Shown one piece after another: positions 17,209 to 27,047 of a DNA stretch of 64,000 nucleotides. Each line of letters starts with the position of its first letter. The first letter of the stretch is position 1. The notes under the pieces are model-generated. The model ran no database searches and was not told the DNA's origin. It was given only the letters and a program-made list of their open reading frames with translations. This stretch comes from Ilumatobacteraceae bacterium (GTDB lineage Bacteria > Actinomycetota > Acidimicrobiia > Acidimicrobiales > Ilumatobacteraceae): NCBI GenBank assembly GCA_033344875.1, contig JAWPMO010000001.1, forward strand, positions 2,877,595-2,941,594, in the 5' to 3' direction. The translations under genes were made by a program, and so were the position numbers.

Positions 17209-18108
17209 TCAGGTGACGACGGTGACGGTGTCGCCGATGTCGAGCCAGTTCCAGATCAGCTCGGCGTCGTCGGGGAGCACGCGGATGCACCCGGACGAGT
17301 CACCGTGGAGTTCGGCGGTGCCGACGCTGTCGAGCGGCTGCACGTACTCGCCGCTCGAGTACGTGGGGATGCTGTGGAACGCGATCCGCGCGCCCTGGTA
17401 CTTGCCGTAGGTGAACGCCACGAAGTGCGTCATCTCGGAGTACTCGCCGCTGAGCGTCGACGAGGCGTTCATGTCCTTGGCGTACACCTCGTAGGTGCCC
17501 GGATCGGGCTGTGAGAGCGCGCTGGTCATCGGCATTACCTCGGTGATGTCTCCGGACTCGCACAGCCATGCCCGCTGGTTGAACCGGTCGACCACCGCCG
17601 ACCGGCCCGTGGCCGGGCACGTGGCCGGGTCGGGCGGCAGCACATCGGGCCCGACCCAGGCGCCGATCTGGGTCGCCGTCTGTGGGCCGACGACGCCGTC
17701 GACGACGAGTCCGTTGCGCGCCTGGAAGGTTCGGACCGCGGCGTCGGTCGCGTCGTCGAACGTTGCGTCGGGCGCCGCGCCGACCAGGACACCGGCGGCG
17801 ATCAACTGCGACTCGAGACATGCGACCTCGTCGTGCTCGTCGCCGAGTTCGAGACGAACCGACAGCGTGCAGTCCGGGTCGATCACCACGGTCGGCTCGA
17901 GATCGGGTTCGTCACGCACGCCGTCGGCGAGTGCGGCGGTGTCGGTATCGGTGTCCGCGGCGGTGACGGCGTCCAGGTCAGCCGCCTCGACCGGATCGAA
18001 CGCGGCGAGGTCGGTACCGGCGTCGTCACCTGACGCCACGTGCGCGATGCCGGCCAGGCCGACCACGCCGACGAGGGCGGCAGCGAGGATCGGGTACGAA
18101 CGCGACAT
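17209..18108 (-). CDS. L,D-transpeptidase (YkuD) with peptidoglycan-binding domain
   Basis: The 299-residue product has an N-terminal membrane or signal helix (YPILAAALVGVVGLAGIAHVA), an acidic linker, a peptidoglycan-binding domain 1 (GDEHDEVACLESQLIAAG to DGVVGPQTATQIG), and a C-terminal YkuD domain whose catalytic motif is LHGDSSGCIRVL with the nucleophilic Cys. Such enzymes form 3-3 cross-links in the cell wall or attach proteins to it. The protein probably acts outside the membrane. It is convergent with the ceramidase-like gene. Confidence 0.88.
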   Translation of the reverse strand: MSRSYPILAAALVGVVGLAGIAHVASGDDAGTDLAAFDPVEAADLDAVTAADTDTDTAALADGVRDEPDLEPTVVIDPDCTLSVRLELGDEHDEVACLESQLIAAGVLVGAAPDATFDDATDAAVRTFQARNGLVVDGVVGPQTATQIGAWVGPDVLPPDPATCPATGRSAVVDRFNQRAWLCESGDITEVMPMTSALSQPDPGTYEVYAKDMNASSTLSGEYSEMTHFVAFTYGKYQGARIAFHSIPTYSSGEYVQPLDSVGTAELHGDSSGCIRVLPDDAELIWNWLDIGDTVTVVT

Positions 18109-18156
18109 CGATGGCGATTCTACGGAACGGAGCGAGCGGTGTCGGCTCGACCGACG

Positions 18157-19380
<1,224 letters not shown>

Positions 19381-19428
19381 TCAGATCAGATTCGAGCGAA
19401 CGGGGGGAAGCGAGTGAGCTCGACGGAC

Positions 19429-20253
19429 TCAGGTCACGGTGGCGATGAGCCACCAGTGATGGGGGTTGATGCCTTCGAAGGTGCGCATGTTGGCGCCGTA
19501 CGCCGACAGCTTGCTCTTCGGGTTGGTCCAGACCTCGATACCGGTGAGCTGCGGCGAGAGCGGACCGGTGACCTGGTCGGGGTGCAGCCGCGATGCCTGC
19601 CACGCGAGGCGCGTCACCATCCGCTGGCGCGACAGCCAGTCGCCGACCTTGGGCAGGCGGTACATGCTGCGCACCACCGCTCCGGCGGGGACGACCAGCG
19701 AGTCGGACATCGCCGGTCCACGGAAGTTGAGGGCGATCTTGCCGCCTGGTCGCACGACACGCACGGCCTCGGACGCCAGCTCGAGCGCGTCGTCTTCGTT
19801 GCAGTGCTGCAGCGTGATGTAGCTGAACGCGAGGTCGGCGCTGTTGGGCGGCAGCGACAGGGTGCGACCATCGGCGACCTCGAGCGTGCGCAGCCGGTCG
19901 CGCTTGCCGAAGCGGGCGACGGTCTCGTGGCATCGTTCGAGGAAGCCCTGGTCGAGGTCGCAGGCGATCACGTGACCGAACTCGCGGGTGAACGCACACG
20001 TCATCCGACCGATGCCGGCACCGATCTCGACGATCGTCTGCTGCTGCGTGTGCTCACCGCGCAGACCGAAGGTCTCGAGGTACGCCGGGACCTCGTCGTC
20101 GCCGGTCGCCACGAACTCGGCGAGCGTCAGTTGATCACCGGTCGCGTTGTTGAAGACCCACCCGGTCTCGCGTACGACATCGTCGCCGCTCGCCATGCGC
20201 TCGGACACGCGTCCGGCCACCTTCCAGGGAACGAGCTGACTCCGGCGGCGCAT
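19429..20253 (-). CDS. SAM-dependent methyltransferase
   Basis: The 274-residue product has a class I methyltransferase core: TIVEIGAGIGRMTCAFTREFG (motif I), HVIACDLDQGFLERCHETV (motif II), NSADLAFSYITLQHCNEDDAL (motif IV) and VRVVRPGGKIALNF. The N-terminal part (GWVFNNATGDQLTLAEFVATGDDEVPAYL) and the C-terminal SPQLTGIEVWTNPKSKL resemble methyltransferases of polysaccharide or lipid modification, but the substrate is unknown. It lies between asd and lysC on the same strand. The gap 19180-19428 upstream of asd holds no gene I can support. Confidence 0.78.
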   Translation of the reverse strand: MRRRSQLVPWKVAGRVSERMASGDDVVRETGWVFNNATGDQLTLAEFVATGDDEVPAYLETFGLRGEHTQQQTIVEIGAGIGRMTCAFTREFGHVIACDLDQGFLERCHETVARFGKRDRLRTLEVADGRTLSLPPNSADLAFSYITLQHCNEDDALELASEAVRVVRPGGKIALNFRGPAMSDSLVVPAGAVVRSMYRLPKVGDWLSRQRMVTRLAWQASRLHPDQVTGPLSPQLTGIEVWTNPKSKLSAYGANMRTFEGINPHHWWLIATVT

Positions 20254-20339
20254 CAGTGCAATTGTGCCAGATGACGAGGGTGTTCGTTCAACGGCCGACC
20301 GGAATCGGCACCGGGTCGACGATCATCGGCGGCGGCCGA

Positions 20340-21590
20340 TCACGTGCGCTCGGGCAGGGGCGCCGAGTACGCCGCTCCGGAATCGAGACCGAACGCCGTG
20401 TGCAGGGCGCGGGCGGCGCGCTCCATGTCGGCGGCGGGCAGGATCACCGACACCCGGATCGTCGACGTGGAGATCATCTGGATGTTGACGTCTTCGTCGG
20501 CGAGCACCCGGAACATCTTCGCGGCGATGCCGGGCGACGACTTCATGCCGGCGCCGACGAGCGAGACCTTCGCGATGTCGTCGTCGTGGGTCACGGCGGT
20601 GGCGCCGATCTCCGACGCGATCTGCTGGACGATCGTCTCGGCCTGGGCCAGGTCGGCCATCGGCATCGTGAAGCTGATGTCGGTCGTGCCGTCGGTCGAG
20701 GTGTTCTGCACGATCATGTCGACGTTGACGTTGGCGTCGGCGAGCGGTTCGAAGAGGGCGGCGGAGATGCCCGGCTTGTCGGGCACGCCGAGCACGGTGA
20801 CCTTGGCCTCGGTCATGTCGGTGACGACGCCGGAGATGATTGGATCTTCCACGGAGGGCTCCTCGTTGGTGACCCACGTGCCCTGCTCCCAGGTGAAGGC
20901 GGAGCGCACGTGGAGTGGGACATCATGGTTGCGGGCGAACTCGACCGAGCGCAGCGCGAGCACCTTCGAACCGGCACCGGCCATCTCGAGCATCTCGTCG
21001 AAGTGCACCTTGGCGAGCTTGCGGGCTTGCGGGACGATGCGCGGGTCGGCGGTGAACACACCGGTGACGTCGGTGTAGATCTCGCAGGCGTCGGCCTGCA
21101 TCGCCTGGGCGAGCGCCGACGCCGTGAGGTCGGAGGCACCGCGACCCATCGTGGTGATCTCCTTGTCGGTGCTGACCCCCTGGAAGCCGGCGATCACGCA
21201 GACCTTGCCCTCGGCGAGCGATGCTCGCACCCGGTCGCCCTTGACCTCGACGATCTTGGCCTTGCGATGGGCGGTGTCGGTGATGATGCCGACCTGGCTG
21301 CCGGTGTAGCTGACGGCGTCGATGCCTCGATCCTGCAGCGCCATGGTCATCAGCGCCGCGGTCTGGCGTTCGCCGGTCGTGAGCAGCATGTCCATCTCGC
21401 GGCCGGACTGGTGCTTGGCGACCGAATCGGCGAGCGCGATCAGGTTGTCGGTCGCCTTGCCCATCGCGGACACGACGACGATGACGTCGTTGCCGCGCTT
21501 CTTGGTGATCGCGACGTTGTCCGCGCAGGCGCGAATCCGGTCGGGATCGGCCACCGAGGTGCCGCCGTACTTCTGGACGATCAGAGCCAC
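20340..21590 (-). CDS. lysC: aspartate kinase
   Basis: The 416-residue product starts ALIVQKYGGTSVADPDRI, the aspartokinase signature, with MGKATDNLIALADSV, FQGVSTDKEITTMGRGASDLTA and two C-terminal ACT domains (about 265-330 and 340-405, including VPDKPGISAALFEPLADANVNVDMI). It phosphorylates aspartate, the first step of the aspartate pathway, and is normally inhibited by lysine and/or threonine through the ACT domains. The GTG at 21590 is used. Many actinobacterial lysC genes also yield a beta subunit from an internal start; no strong internal site was evident here. Confidence 0.95.
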   Translation of the reverse strand: MALIVQKYGGTSVADPDRIRACADNVAITKKRGNDVIVVVSAMGKATDNLIALADSVAKHQSGREMDMLLTTGERQTAALMTMALQDRGIDAVSYTGSQVGIITDTAHRKAKIVEVKGDRVRASLAEGKVCVIAGFQGVSTDKEITTMGRGASDLTASALAQAMQADACEIYTDVTGVFTADPRIVPQARKLAKVHFDEMLEMAGAGSKVLALRSVEFARNHDVPLHVRSAFTWEQGTWVTNEEPSVEDPIISGVVTDMTEAKVTVLGVPDKPGISAALFEPLADANVNVDMIVQNTSTDGTTDISFTMPMADLAQAETIVQQIASEIGATAVTHDDDIAKVSLVGAGMKSSPGIAAKMFRVLADEDVNIQMISTSTIRVSVILPAADMERAARALHTAFGLDSGAAYSAPLPERT

Positions 21591-21724
21591 GGTCGACGAG
21601 CCTACGAGGCCACCGCGACCGTCACGACACCTGTTCGGAAGAGGAATTCCTGTTCCGGACGGCGCGCCCGAAGGCAGAGCTGATCCGAACCGCTCGTCAG
21701 GGAGCCGGCGGAGAGGCGGGGGGA

Positions 21725-22063
21725 CTACTTCGCCTGGGTGAGCGAGACGACGTCGAACTCGAGCAGGCTGGCGCCCGTCGCCACGGGATGCTGCGGCTTG
21801 GCGTCGCCCTTGCCCTCGTCGTCGTGGGTCTCGCGGTGCTGGTGCTGGAACGCCTGGCCGCTGCGCCAGTTCTGGAACGCCTCTTCGGACTCCCAGCGGG
21901 TCAGCACGAAGTAGCGGTCGTCGCCGGCGGTCGGGCGGAGCAGCATGAACTCCTCGAACCCGGGTTCCTGGTCGACCATCCCGGCGCGGGCGGCGAACCG
22001 CTGCTCGAGCTCGGGCCCGGCACCTTCGGGGATCTCGATGGCATTGATCTTCACGACGGACAT
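21725..22063 (-). CDS. antibiotic biosynthesis monooxygenase-domain protein (MhuD-like)
   Basis: The 112-residue product has the ABM ferredoxin-like fold and closely follows the actinobacterial MhuD/HmoA-like pattern: VVKINAIEIPEGAGPELEQRFAARAG, DQEPGFEEFMLLRPTAGDDRYFVLTRWESEEAFQNW and a His-rich RSGQAFQHQHRETH segment. Known relatives (MhuD, IsdG) degrade heme. The HQH cluster could supply the heme ligand. The C-terminal tail (PVATGASLLEFDVVSLTQAK) also fits. No iron-uptake genes are adjacent, so the heme role is inferred from family only. Confidence 0.75.
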   Translation of the reverse strand: MSVVKINAIEIPEGAGPELEQRFAARAGMVDQEPGFEEFMLLRPTAGDDRYFVLTRWESEEAFQNWRSGQAFQHQHRETHDDEGKGDAKPQHPVATGASLLEFDVVSLTQAK

Positions 22064-22090
22064 GCCATCGAGGCTAGAGGCCGCCGATCG

Positions 22091-23230
22091 TCACCAGTCG
22101 ATGTCGTAGACGAACGGGTCGTCGGGGAGCTCGATCACGGTGACGGCGGCGCCGGGCGCGACCGTCACCGGCTCGAACGACGACACGACGATCTGGTCGT
22201 CGGACGACACGCCGACCGCCATGTAGGCGCCGGCGGACGCGATCAGCGTCGCCTCACCCGACGCCGGGTCGATCGAGTAGGCGTCGGTGCTGCCTTCGTC
22301 GCCGAAGTCGACGGTGATCAGTGCGTCGGCCGTGGCGGCGATCGGGCCGCCGACCACCTCCGGCAATGCGACGGGATGATCCTGGATGACGCCCGAGCCG
22401 TCGATGTCGACGTTGATCAGCCGCCCGTCGCCGAGCAACACGAGGAGACCACCGCTCGGGCTGAACCCGGCGCCGAGCACCATGCTGGGCGACGCGTAGT
22501 CCTCGGGGGGCGTGTCGGTGACGAACTCCCGCTCCTCGCCCGTCTCGAGCATCCGCACGACGACACGGTCGGGTGGCGTCAGGACCCAGAAATCGGGCTG
22601 TTCGGGGTCGGGCAGGCACAGGCTCGACGTGACGTAGGAGATCAACTCGCCGTTGGGCGACGGCTCGACACCACCGCCGACACCCAGCACCTCGACCTCA
22701 CCGGTCGCGGCGTCGATCCGGCCGAAGCTCCCGATCGAGGTCTCGCAGCCGTACCAGCCGTCTTCGTACCCTTCGCTGAACCAAATCGTGGCGCCGTCGG
22801 GGCTGAGCCGCAGACCACCGCGGAACACGCCCTCACCGCTGAAGAATTCCTGGAGCACCCGGATCGTCTCGCCCGTGGCGGCATCGACCTCGAGCAGCGC
22901 CTCGTCGGCGCTGACGAACGCCGTCGCCGGCGTGGGGTTCGCCGGTTCGGTGGTCGGCGGGGCGGTCGTGGCCGGCGGCTCGGTGGTGGCCGGCGGCTGG
23001 GTGGTTGCCGGCGCGGTCGTCGGGGGCGCGGTGGTGGGCGGGGGCTCGGTGGTCGGCGGCACCGTCGTGTCGACCACGGTGGTCGGGGGCGCGGTCGTGG
23101 CAGGTGGCGAGGTCGTCGAGACCGTCGATGACGACACCTCCGTCGACCCGCCGCAGGCGGCCGACACCAACATGGCGGCGACCCCGGATGCGACGGCAGC
23201 GGCTCGGACCGAACGTGACGAAGTCCTCAT
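22091..23230 (-). CDS. lipoprotein with Thr/Pro-rich stalk and beta-propeller-like domain
   Basis: The 379-residue product has a lipoprotein signal with lipobox VSAAC, followed by a long Thr/Pro-rich stretch (about residues 33-97) resembling a wall-spanning stalk. It then has repeated strands of WD40/PQQ-like propellers: VDAATGETIRVLQEF, LSPDGATIWFSEG, SPSGGLLVLLGDGRLI, SIDPASGEATLIA. It is probably anchored outside the membrane. Function unknown; similar stalked propeller lipoproteins occur at several places in this kind of genome, and the lipoprotein at 28441-29793 is comparable. The ATG at 23230 opens the signal peptide. Confidence 0.78.
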   Translation of the reverse strand: MRTSSRSVRAAAVASGVAAMLVSAACGGSTEVSSSTVSTTSPPATTAPPTTVVDTTVPPTTEPPPTTAPPTTAPATTQPPATTEPPATTAPPTTEPANPTPATAFVSADEALLEVDAATGETIRVLQEFFSGEGVFRGGLRLSPDGATIWFSEGYEDGWYGCETSIGSFGRIDAATGEVEVLGVGGGVEPSPNGELISYVTSSLCLPDPEQPDFWVLTPPDRVVVRMLETGEEREFVTDTPPEDYASPSMVLGAGFSPSGGLLVLLGDGRLINVDIDGSGVIQDHPVALPEVVGGPIAATADALITVDFGDEGSTDAYSIDPASGEATLIASAGAYMAVGVSSDDQIVVSSFEPVTVAPGAAVTVIELPDDPFVYDIDW

Positions 23231-23306
23231 TCGTTGCACCGTAGTTCGGGCCGCCGCCGCACCGACGGCGACATCGGACGGCACCTCGACCACTCTCCGG
23301 TCGATT

Positions 23307-23343
23307 TGTTCCACGCTGGTGACAGGATGGAACATCTCTGTCA
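23307..23343. promoter_or_regulatory. overlapping inverted repeats upstream of the aminotransferase gene (candidate operator)
   Basis: Two interleaved inverted repeats lie 10-45 bases upstream of the aminotransferase ATG: TGTTCCA (23307-23313) with TGGAACA (23328-23334), and TGACAG (23320-23325) with CTGTCA (23338-23343). This placement in the divergent region with the lipoprotein gene suits a repressor site, but the regulator is unknown. Confidence 0.4.
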
Positions 23344-23353
23344 GAATGGGCGC

Positions 23354-24670
23354 ATGACGACGCTCGAGACGCCCATCGGAACGGCCGGCGACGCCGTGCC
23401 GCACATCATCACCGAGCTGCCAGGCCCCAAGGCGCAGGTCGTGATCGATCAGGACGAGGCGGTGAGCAGTCCGTCGCTCACCCGCGTCTACCCGCTCGTC
23501 GTCGCTCGCGGCGAGGGTGCGATCATCGAGGACGTCGACGGCAACCGCTTCCTCGACTTCAACGCCGGCATCGGCGTCAACGCGACCGGCCACGCTCACC
23601 CCGAGGTCATGGCGGCCGTGCACCGGCAGGTCGACGCGTGCCTGCACTACTGCTCGTCCGACTTCTACCACCCGGTCCACGCCGAACTGTGCGAGCGGCT
23701 GGCCGATTCGGTGCCCGACGGCATGGGCCCGGCCAAGGTGTTCCTGGCCAACTCGGGCACCGAGGCGGTCGAAGGTGCGCTCAAGTTGGCCCGCCATCAC
23801 ACGGGTCGCCCGAACGTGATCGCCTTCTACGGCGCGTTCCACGGTCGTTCGCTCGGCAGCCTGTCGCTCACGTCGTCCAAGGCGAAGTACCGCAGCGGAT
23901 TCGGGATCGTCACGCCCGGCAGCTACCACGCCCCGTTCGCACACGACGGCGAGGTCACTGGCGCCGACTACATCCGCAACGTGCTGTTCACGCACATGAC
24001 CGAGCCGGGCGACGTCGCGGCGATCTTCGTCGAGCCGGTGCAGGGCGAAGGCGGCTACATCGTCCCGCCGGCCGGCTGGCTGCAGGATCTCCGCGACCTG
24101 TGCGACGAGCACGGCATCCTGCTCGTGATGGACGAGGTCCAGTCCGGCGTTGGCCGCACCGGCACGATGTGGGCCTGCGAGCACGACGGCGTCGTGCCCG
24201 ACATCATCACCGCCGGCAAGGGCCTCGCCAGCGGCCTGCCGCTCTCGGCGATCATCGCCCGCGGCTCGATCATGGAGTGGGCGCCCGGCAAGCACGGCTC
24301 CACCTTCGGCGGCAACCCCGTCGCCTGCGCGGCAGCGCTCGCCACGATCGACGTCGTCGAGCGCGAACTGATGACCAACGCGACCGCCCGCGGCGAACAA
24401 CTGCTCGCCGGTCTGCGCGAACTGTCCGAGCGCCAGCCGCTGATCACCGGCGTACGTGGCCGCGGGCTGATGGTCGGCTTCGACCTGCCCGACCACGACA
24501 CCGCGGTCGCCCTCGAAGCGGCCTGCTTCGAGCGCGGTCTGCTCGGCCTGACCTGCGGCAAGCGCGGCTTCCGCTTCGCTCCCCCGCTGGTGATCACCGA
24601 GGAGCAGGCCGACATCGCCCTCGCGATCGTCGCCGACGCGTGCGAGGCTCTGACCACCAACCGCCCCTGA
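23354..24670 (+). CDS. class III (PLP-dependent) aminotransferase, GabT-like
   Basis: The 438-residue product is a class III aminotransferase: FLDFNAGIGVNATGHAHPEV near the N-terminus, ANSGTEAVEGALKLARHHTG, AFYGAFHGRSLGSLSLT with the conserved His-Gly-Arg, ILLVMDEVQSGVGRTGTMWA with the PLP-pairing Asp, and the Schiff-base Lys in TAGKGLASGLP (about residue 289). It resembles 4-aminobutyrate aminotransferases, but the ALDH7-type dehydrogenase directly downstream suggests that it may act on the epsilon-amino group of lysine to feed the dehydrogenase. That assignment is inference. Confidence 0.9.
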   Translation: MTTLETPIGTAGDAVPHIITELPGPKAQVVIDQDEAVSSPSLTRVYPLVVARGEGAIIEDVDGNRFLDFNAGIGVNATGHAHPEVMAAVHRQVDACLHYCSSDFYHPVHAELCERLADSVPDGMGPAKVFLANSGTEAVEGALKLARHHTGRPNVIAFYGAFHGRSLGSLSLTSSKAKYRSGFGIVTPGSYHAPFAHDGEVTGADYIRNVLFTHMTEPGDVAAIFVEPVQGEGGYIVPPAGWLQDLRDLCDEHGILLVMDEVQSGVGRTGTMWACEHDGVVPDIITAGKGLASGLPLSAIIARGSIMEWAPGKHGSTFGGNPVACAAALATIDVVERELMTNATARGEQLLAGLRELSERQPLITGVRGRGLMVGFDLPDHDTAVALEAACFERGLLGLTCGKRGFRFAPPLVITEEQADIALAIVADACEALTTNRP

Positions 24671-24674
24671 CCCC

Positions 24675-24705
24675 ATCACGAGTTGTGCCAGGCACAACTC
24701 GTGAT
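24675..24705. promoter_or_regulatory. 31-bp perfect palindrome between aminotransferase and dehydrogenase genes
   Basis: The arm ATCACGAGTTGTGCC (24675-24689) is followed by one A and then its exact reverse complement (24691-24705). It sits four bases after the aminotransferase stop and 25 bases before the dehydrogenase ATG. No run of T follows, so a simple intrinsic terminator is unlikely; an operator or an RNA attenuator/processing hairpin would both fit. Confidence 0.7.
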
Positions 24706-24730
24706 GTTCCGGACACATGGAGACCATTCG

Positions 24731-26251
24731 ATGAGCACACTCCCCACCACCGACCAACTGGTCGAACACACGACCCGGCTGTTGGCCGCCTGCGGCGCCG
24801 ACGTCGGATCCGGCGACCAGACGGCGCGCACCCCGATCACCGGCGGCTCGCTCGGGTCAGCCGGCGCGTCCCGCGACGTCGACGACGCCGTCGAGCGTGC
24901 CACCGCTGCGTTCCGCACGTGGCGCACCACGCCGGCGCCGGTGCGCGGCAACGTGGTTCGTCGCCTCGGCGAACTGCTCCGCGAGCACAAGGCCGACCTC
25001 GGTGAGCTCGTCTCGATCGAGGCCGGCAAGATCCGCTCCGAGGGCCTCGGCGAGGTGCAGGAGATGATCGACATCTGCGACTTCGCGGTGGGGCTGTCGC
25101 GACAGTTGCACGGGTTGACGATCGCGTCCGAGCGCCCAGGCCACCGGCTGATGGAGAGCTGGCATCCGATGGGGCCGGTCGGCGTCATCAGCGCGTTCAA
25201 CTTCCCGGTCGCGGTGTGGTCGTGGAACACGACGCTCGCGCTCGTCGCCGGCGACCCGGTGATCTGGAAGCCGAGCGACAAGACCCCGCTCACCGCGCTG
25301 GCGTGCAACGGGCTGCTCCAACGGGCGGTCGGCGACGTCGGCGCACCGGCCGATCTCGTGCAGGTCGTGCTCGGCGGTGTCGAGGTCGGTGAGGCGCTCG
25401 TCGCACACGAGGGAGTGCCGGTCATCTCGGCAACCGGTTCCACCGCGATGGGCCGCAAGGTCGCGCCGGTCGTGGCAGCCCGCTTCGGACGGTCGATCCT
25501 CGAACTGGGCGGCAACAACGCCGCGGTCATCGCCCCGTCGGCCGATCTCGATCTCACGCTGCGCGGCATCGTGTTCTCCGCCGCCGGAACGGCCGGTCAG
25601 CGGTGCACCTCGTTGCGTCGGCTGATCGTGCACCGCTCGGTGCACGACGAACTCGTCGAGCGGATCGGCCGGGCCTATTCATCCCTGCCCATCGGCAGCC
25701 CCTTGGCCGAGGGCACCCTGGTCGGTCCGCTCGTCGATGCCTCCTCGTTCGATCGCATGCAGCAGTCGCTGCAGACGGCCACGGCCGACGGAGGCACGAT
25801 CGTCGCCGGCGGCGAACGCGCACTGGCCGACGAGGCGCCCGACGCCTACTACGCCCGTCCGGCGATCGTCACGATGCCCGGCCAGACCGACGTGGTGCGG
25901 GCCGAGACGTTCGCGCCGATCCTGTACTCGATGGTCTACGACGACCTCGACGAGGCGATCGAGTTGCACAACGGCGTGCCGCAAGGCTTGGCGTCGTCGA
26001 TCTTCACGACCGACCTCCGCGAGGCCGAGACCTTCATCGGTGCGGCCGGGAGCGACTGCGGCATCGCCAACGTCAACATCGGCCCGTCGGGCGCCGAGAT
26101 CGGTGGCGCCTTCGGTGGCGAGAAGGAGACCGGCGGCGGACGCGAGTCGGGCAGCGACGCCTGGAAGGGCTACATGCGCCGTCAGACGAACACGATCAAC
26201 TACTCGACCGAACTCCCCCTCGCGCAGGGCGTCAGCTTCGACATCGACTGA
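24731..26251 (+). CDS. ALDH7-type aldehyde dehydrogenase (probable alpha-aminoadipate-semialdehyde/L-piperideine-6-carboxylate dehydrogenase)
   Basis: The 506-residue product matches the antiquitin (ALDH7) group: GVISAFNFPVAVWSWN, ILELGGNNAAVIAPSADL with the catalytic Glu (about residue 257), AAGTAGQRCTSLRRLIVH with the catalytic Cys (about 290), and the group-specific C-terminus ANVNIGPSGAEIGGAFGGEK and GGGRESGSDAWKGYMRR. Known ALDH7 enzymes oxidise alpha-aminoadipate semialdehyde in lysine breakdown. A GGAGA ribosome-binding site precedes the ATG at 24731. Paired with the upstream aminotransferase, it suggests lysine to aminoadipate conversion. Confidence 0.9.
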   Translation: MSTLPTTDQLVEHTTRLLAACGADVGSGDQTARTPITGGSLGSAGASRDVDDAVERATAAFRTWRTTPAPVRGNVVRRLGELLREHKADLGELVSIEAGKIRSEGLGEVQEMIDICDFAVGLSRQLHGLTIASERPGHRLMESWHPMGPVGVISAFNFPVAVWSWNTTLALVAGDPVIWKPSDKTPLTALACNGLLQRAVGDVGAPADLVQVVLGGVEVGEALVAHEGVPVISATGSTAMGRKVAPVVAARFGRSILELGGNNAAVIAPSADLDLTLRGIVFSAAGTAGQRCTSLRRLIVHRSVHDELVERIGRAYSSLPIGSPLAEGTLVGPLVDASSFDRMQQSLQTATADGGTIVAGGERALADEAPDAYYARPAIVTMPGQTDVVRAETFAPILYSMVYDDLDEAIELHNGVPQGLASSIFTTDLREAETFIGAAGSDCGIANVNIGPSGAEIGGAFGGEKETGGGRESGSDAWKGYMRRQTNTINYSTELPLAQGVSFDID

Positions 26252-26270
26252 CGCCGTCGGCTCGCTCGGT

Positions 26271-27017
26271 TCAGCCGGGCACGCCGGTGTCCGGGTCGCG
26301 GCACGTCAGGCAGTACTCGACGCCGGCCGGGTCGGTCATCACCGTCCACCATCGGAACGGGGCGACGACGCTCGCTCCGAGCGCGACGTGCGCGGCGACC
26401 GCGGTCGGGATGTCGTCGCACGCCAGGTCGAGGTGGCACGCGGTGGGCCTCCCGGCGTCGCCCGCGCCTCGCCGCTGGAGCAGGAACCGGAACGGCTGGC
26501 CTGCGGGTCGCTCGAGCACCGCGTACTCGGGTTCGGCCCCGGGCCGGAGCGTCCAGCCGGTCAGCTCGGCCCAGAACCGGCACTCGCGGTCGAAGCGGTC
26601 GGGCGCGACGTCGATGCTGACCTGATCGACGAGTGTGCGCGCACCGGGCGCACCGACCGGCGTGGGGCGTTCGTGCTCGCCGTCATGGGCGACGAGACAG
26701 AACGTCAACCCGCCCGGCGAGCGCACGACGACCATTGTGTCGTGATCCTCGACGACGGTGGCACCGAGGTCGGTCGCTGCGTTCGTGCTCGCGCCGACGT
26801 CGTCGACGTGCAGGTCGATGTGCGAACCGGCCGAGCCGTCGAGCGTCCGTTGGATGCGGAGGCAGGCGTCGGCGCTCGCCGGCAGCAGCGTGGCGAACTC
26901 GTCGTGTTCACCGCGAGTCGGCGACGGTGTCGTGTCGGTGACCGTCGACCAGAACTCGGTTGCGGCGGCGAACCCGTCGGCCGGGCGGTCGAGGAACACG
27001 GTCGTCCAGCGGATCAT
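26271..27017 (-). CDS. two-domain VOC (glyoxalase/bleomycin-resistance-like) protein
   Basis: The 248-residue product has two VOC modules, about residues 1-120 (RWTTVFLDRPADGFAAATEFWSTVT to GGLTFCLVAHDG) and 130-245 (VDQVSIDVAPDRFDRECRFWAELTGW to PAGVEYCLTCRDP). The second half keeps HLDLACDD and a C-terminal Glu expected for metal binding. It lacks signals for export. Known two-domain VOC proteins include dioxygenases, lyases and binding proteins, so function stays open. It is the last gene of the minus-strand run behind the MFS transporter. Confidence 0.8.
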   Translation of the reverse strand: MIRWTTVFLDRPADGFAAATEFWSTVTDTTPSPTRGEHDEFATLLPASADACLRIQRTLDGSAGSHIDLHVDDVGASTNAATDLGATVVEDHDTMVVVRSPGGLTFCLVAHDGEHERPTPVGAPGARTLVDQVSIDVAPDRFDRECRFWAELTGWTLRPGAEPEYAVLERPAGQPFRFLLQRRGAGDAGRPTACHLDLACDDIPTAVAAHVALGASVVAPFRWWTVMTDPAGVEYCLTCRDPDTGVPG

Positions 27018-27047
27018 CCGCCCAGCGTGGCACGGTCGGGAACCCGC

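Noticed and set aside
22091-24769. An 892-codon minus-strand protein
   Set aside because: Only the part up to 23230 is a gene, a lipoprotein with its own signal peptide. The rest is the shadow of the aminotransferase gene on the plus strand.
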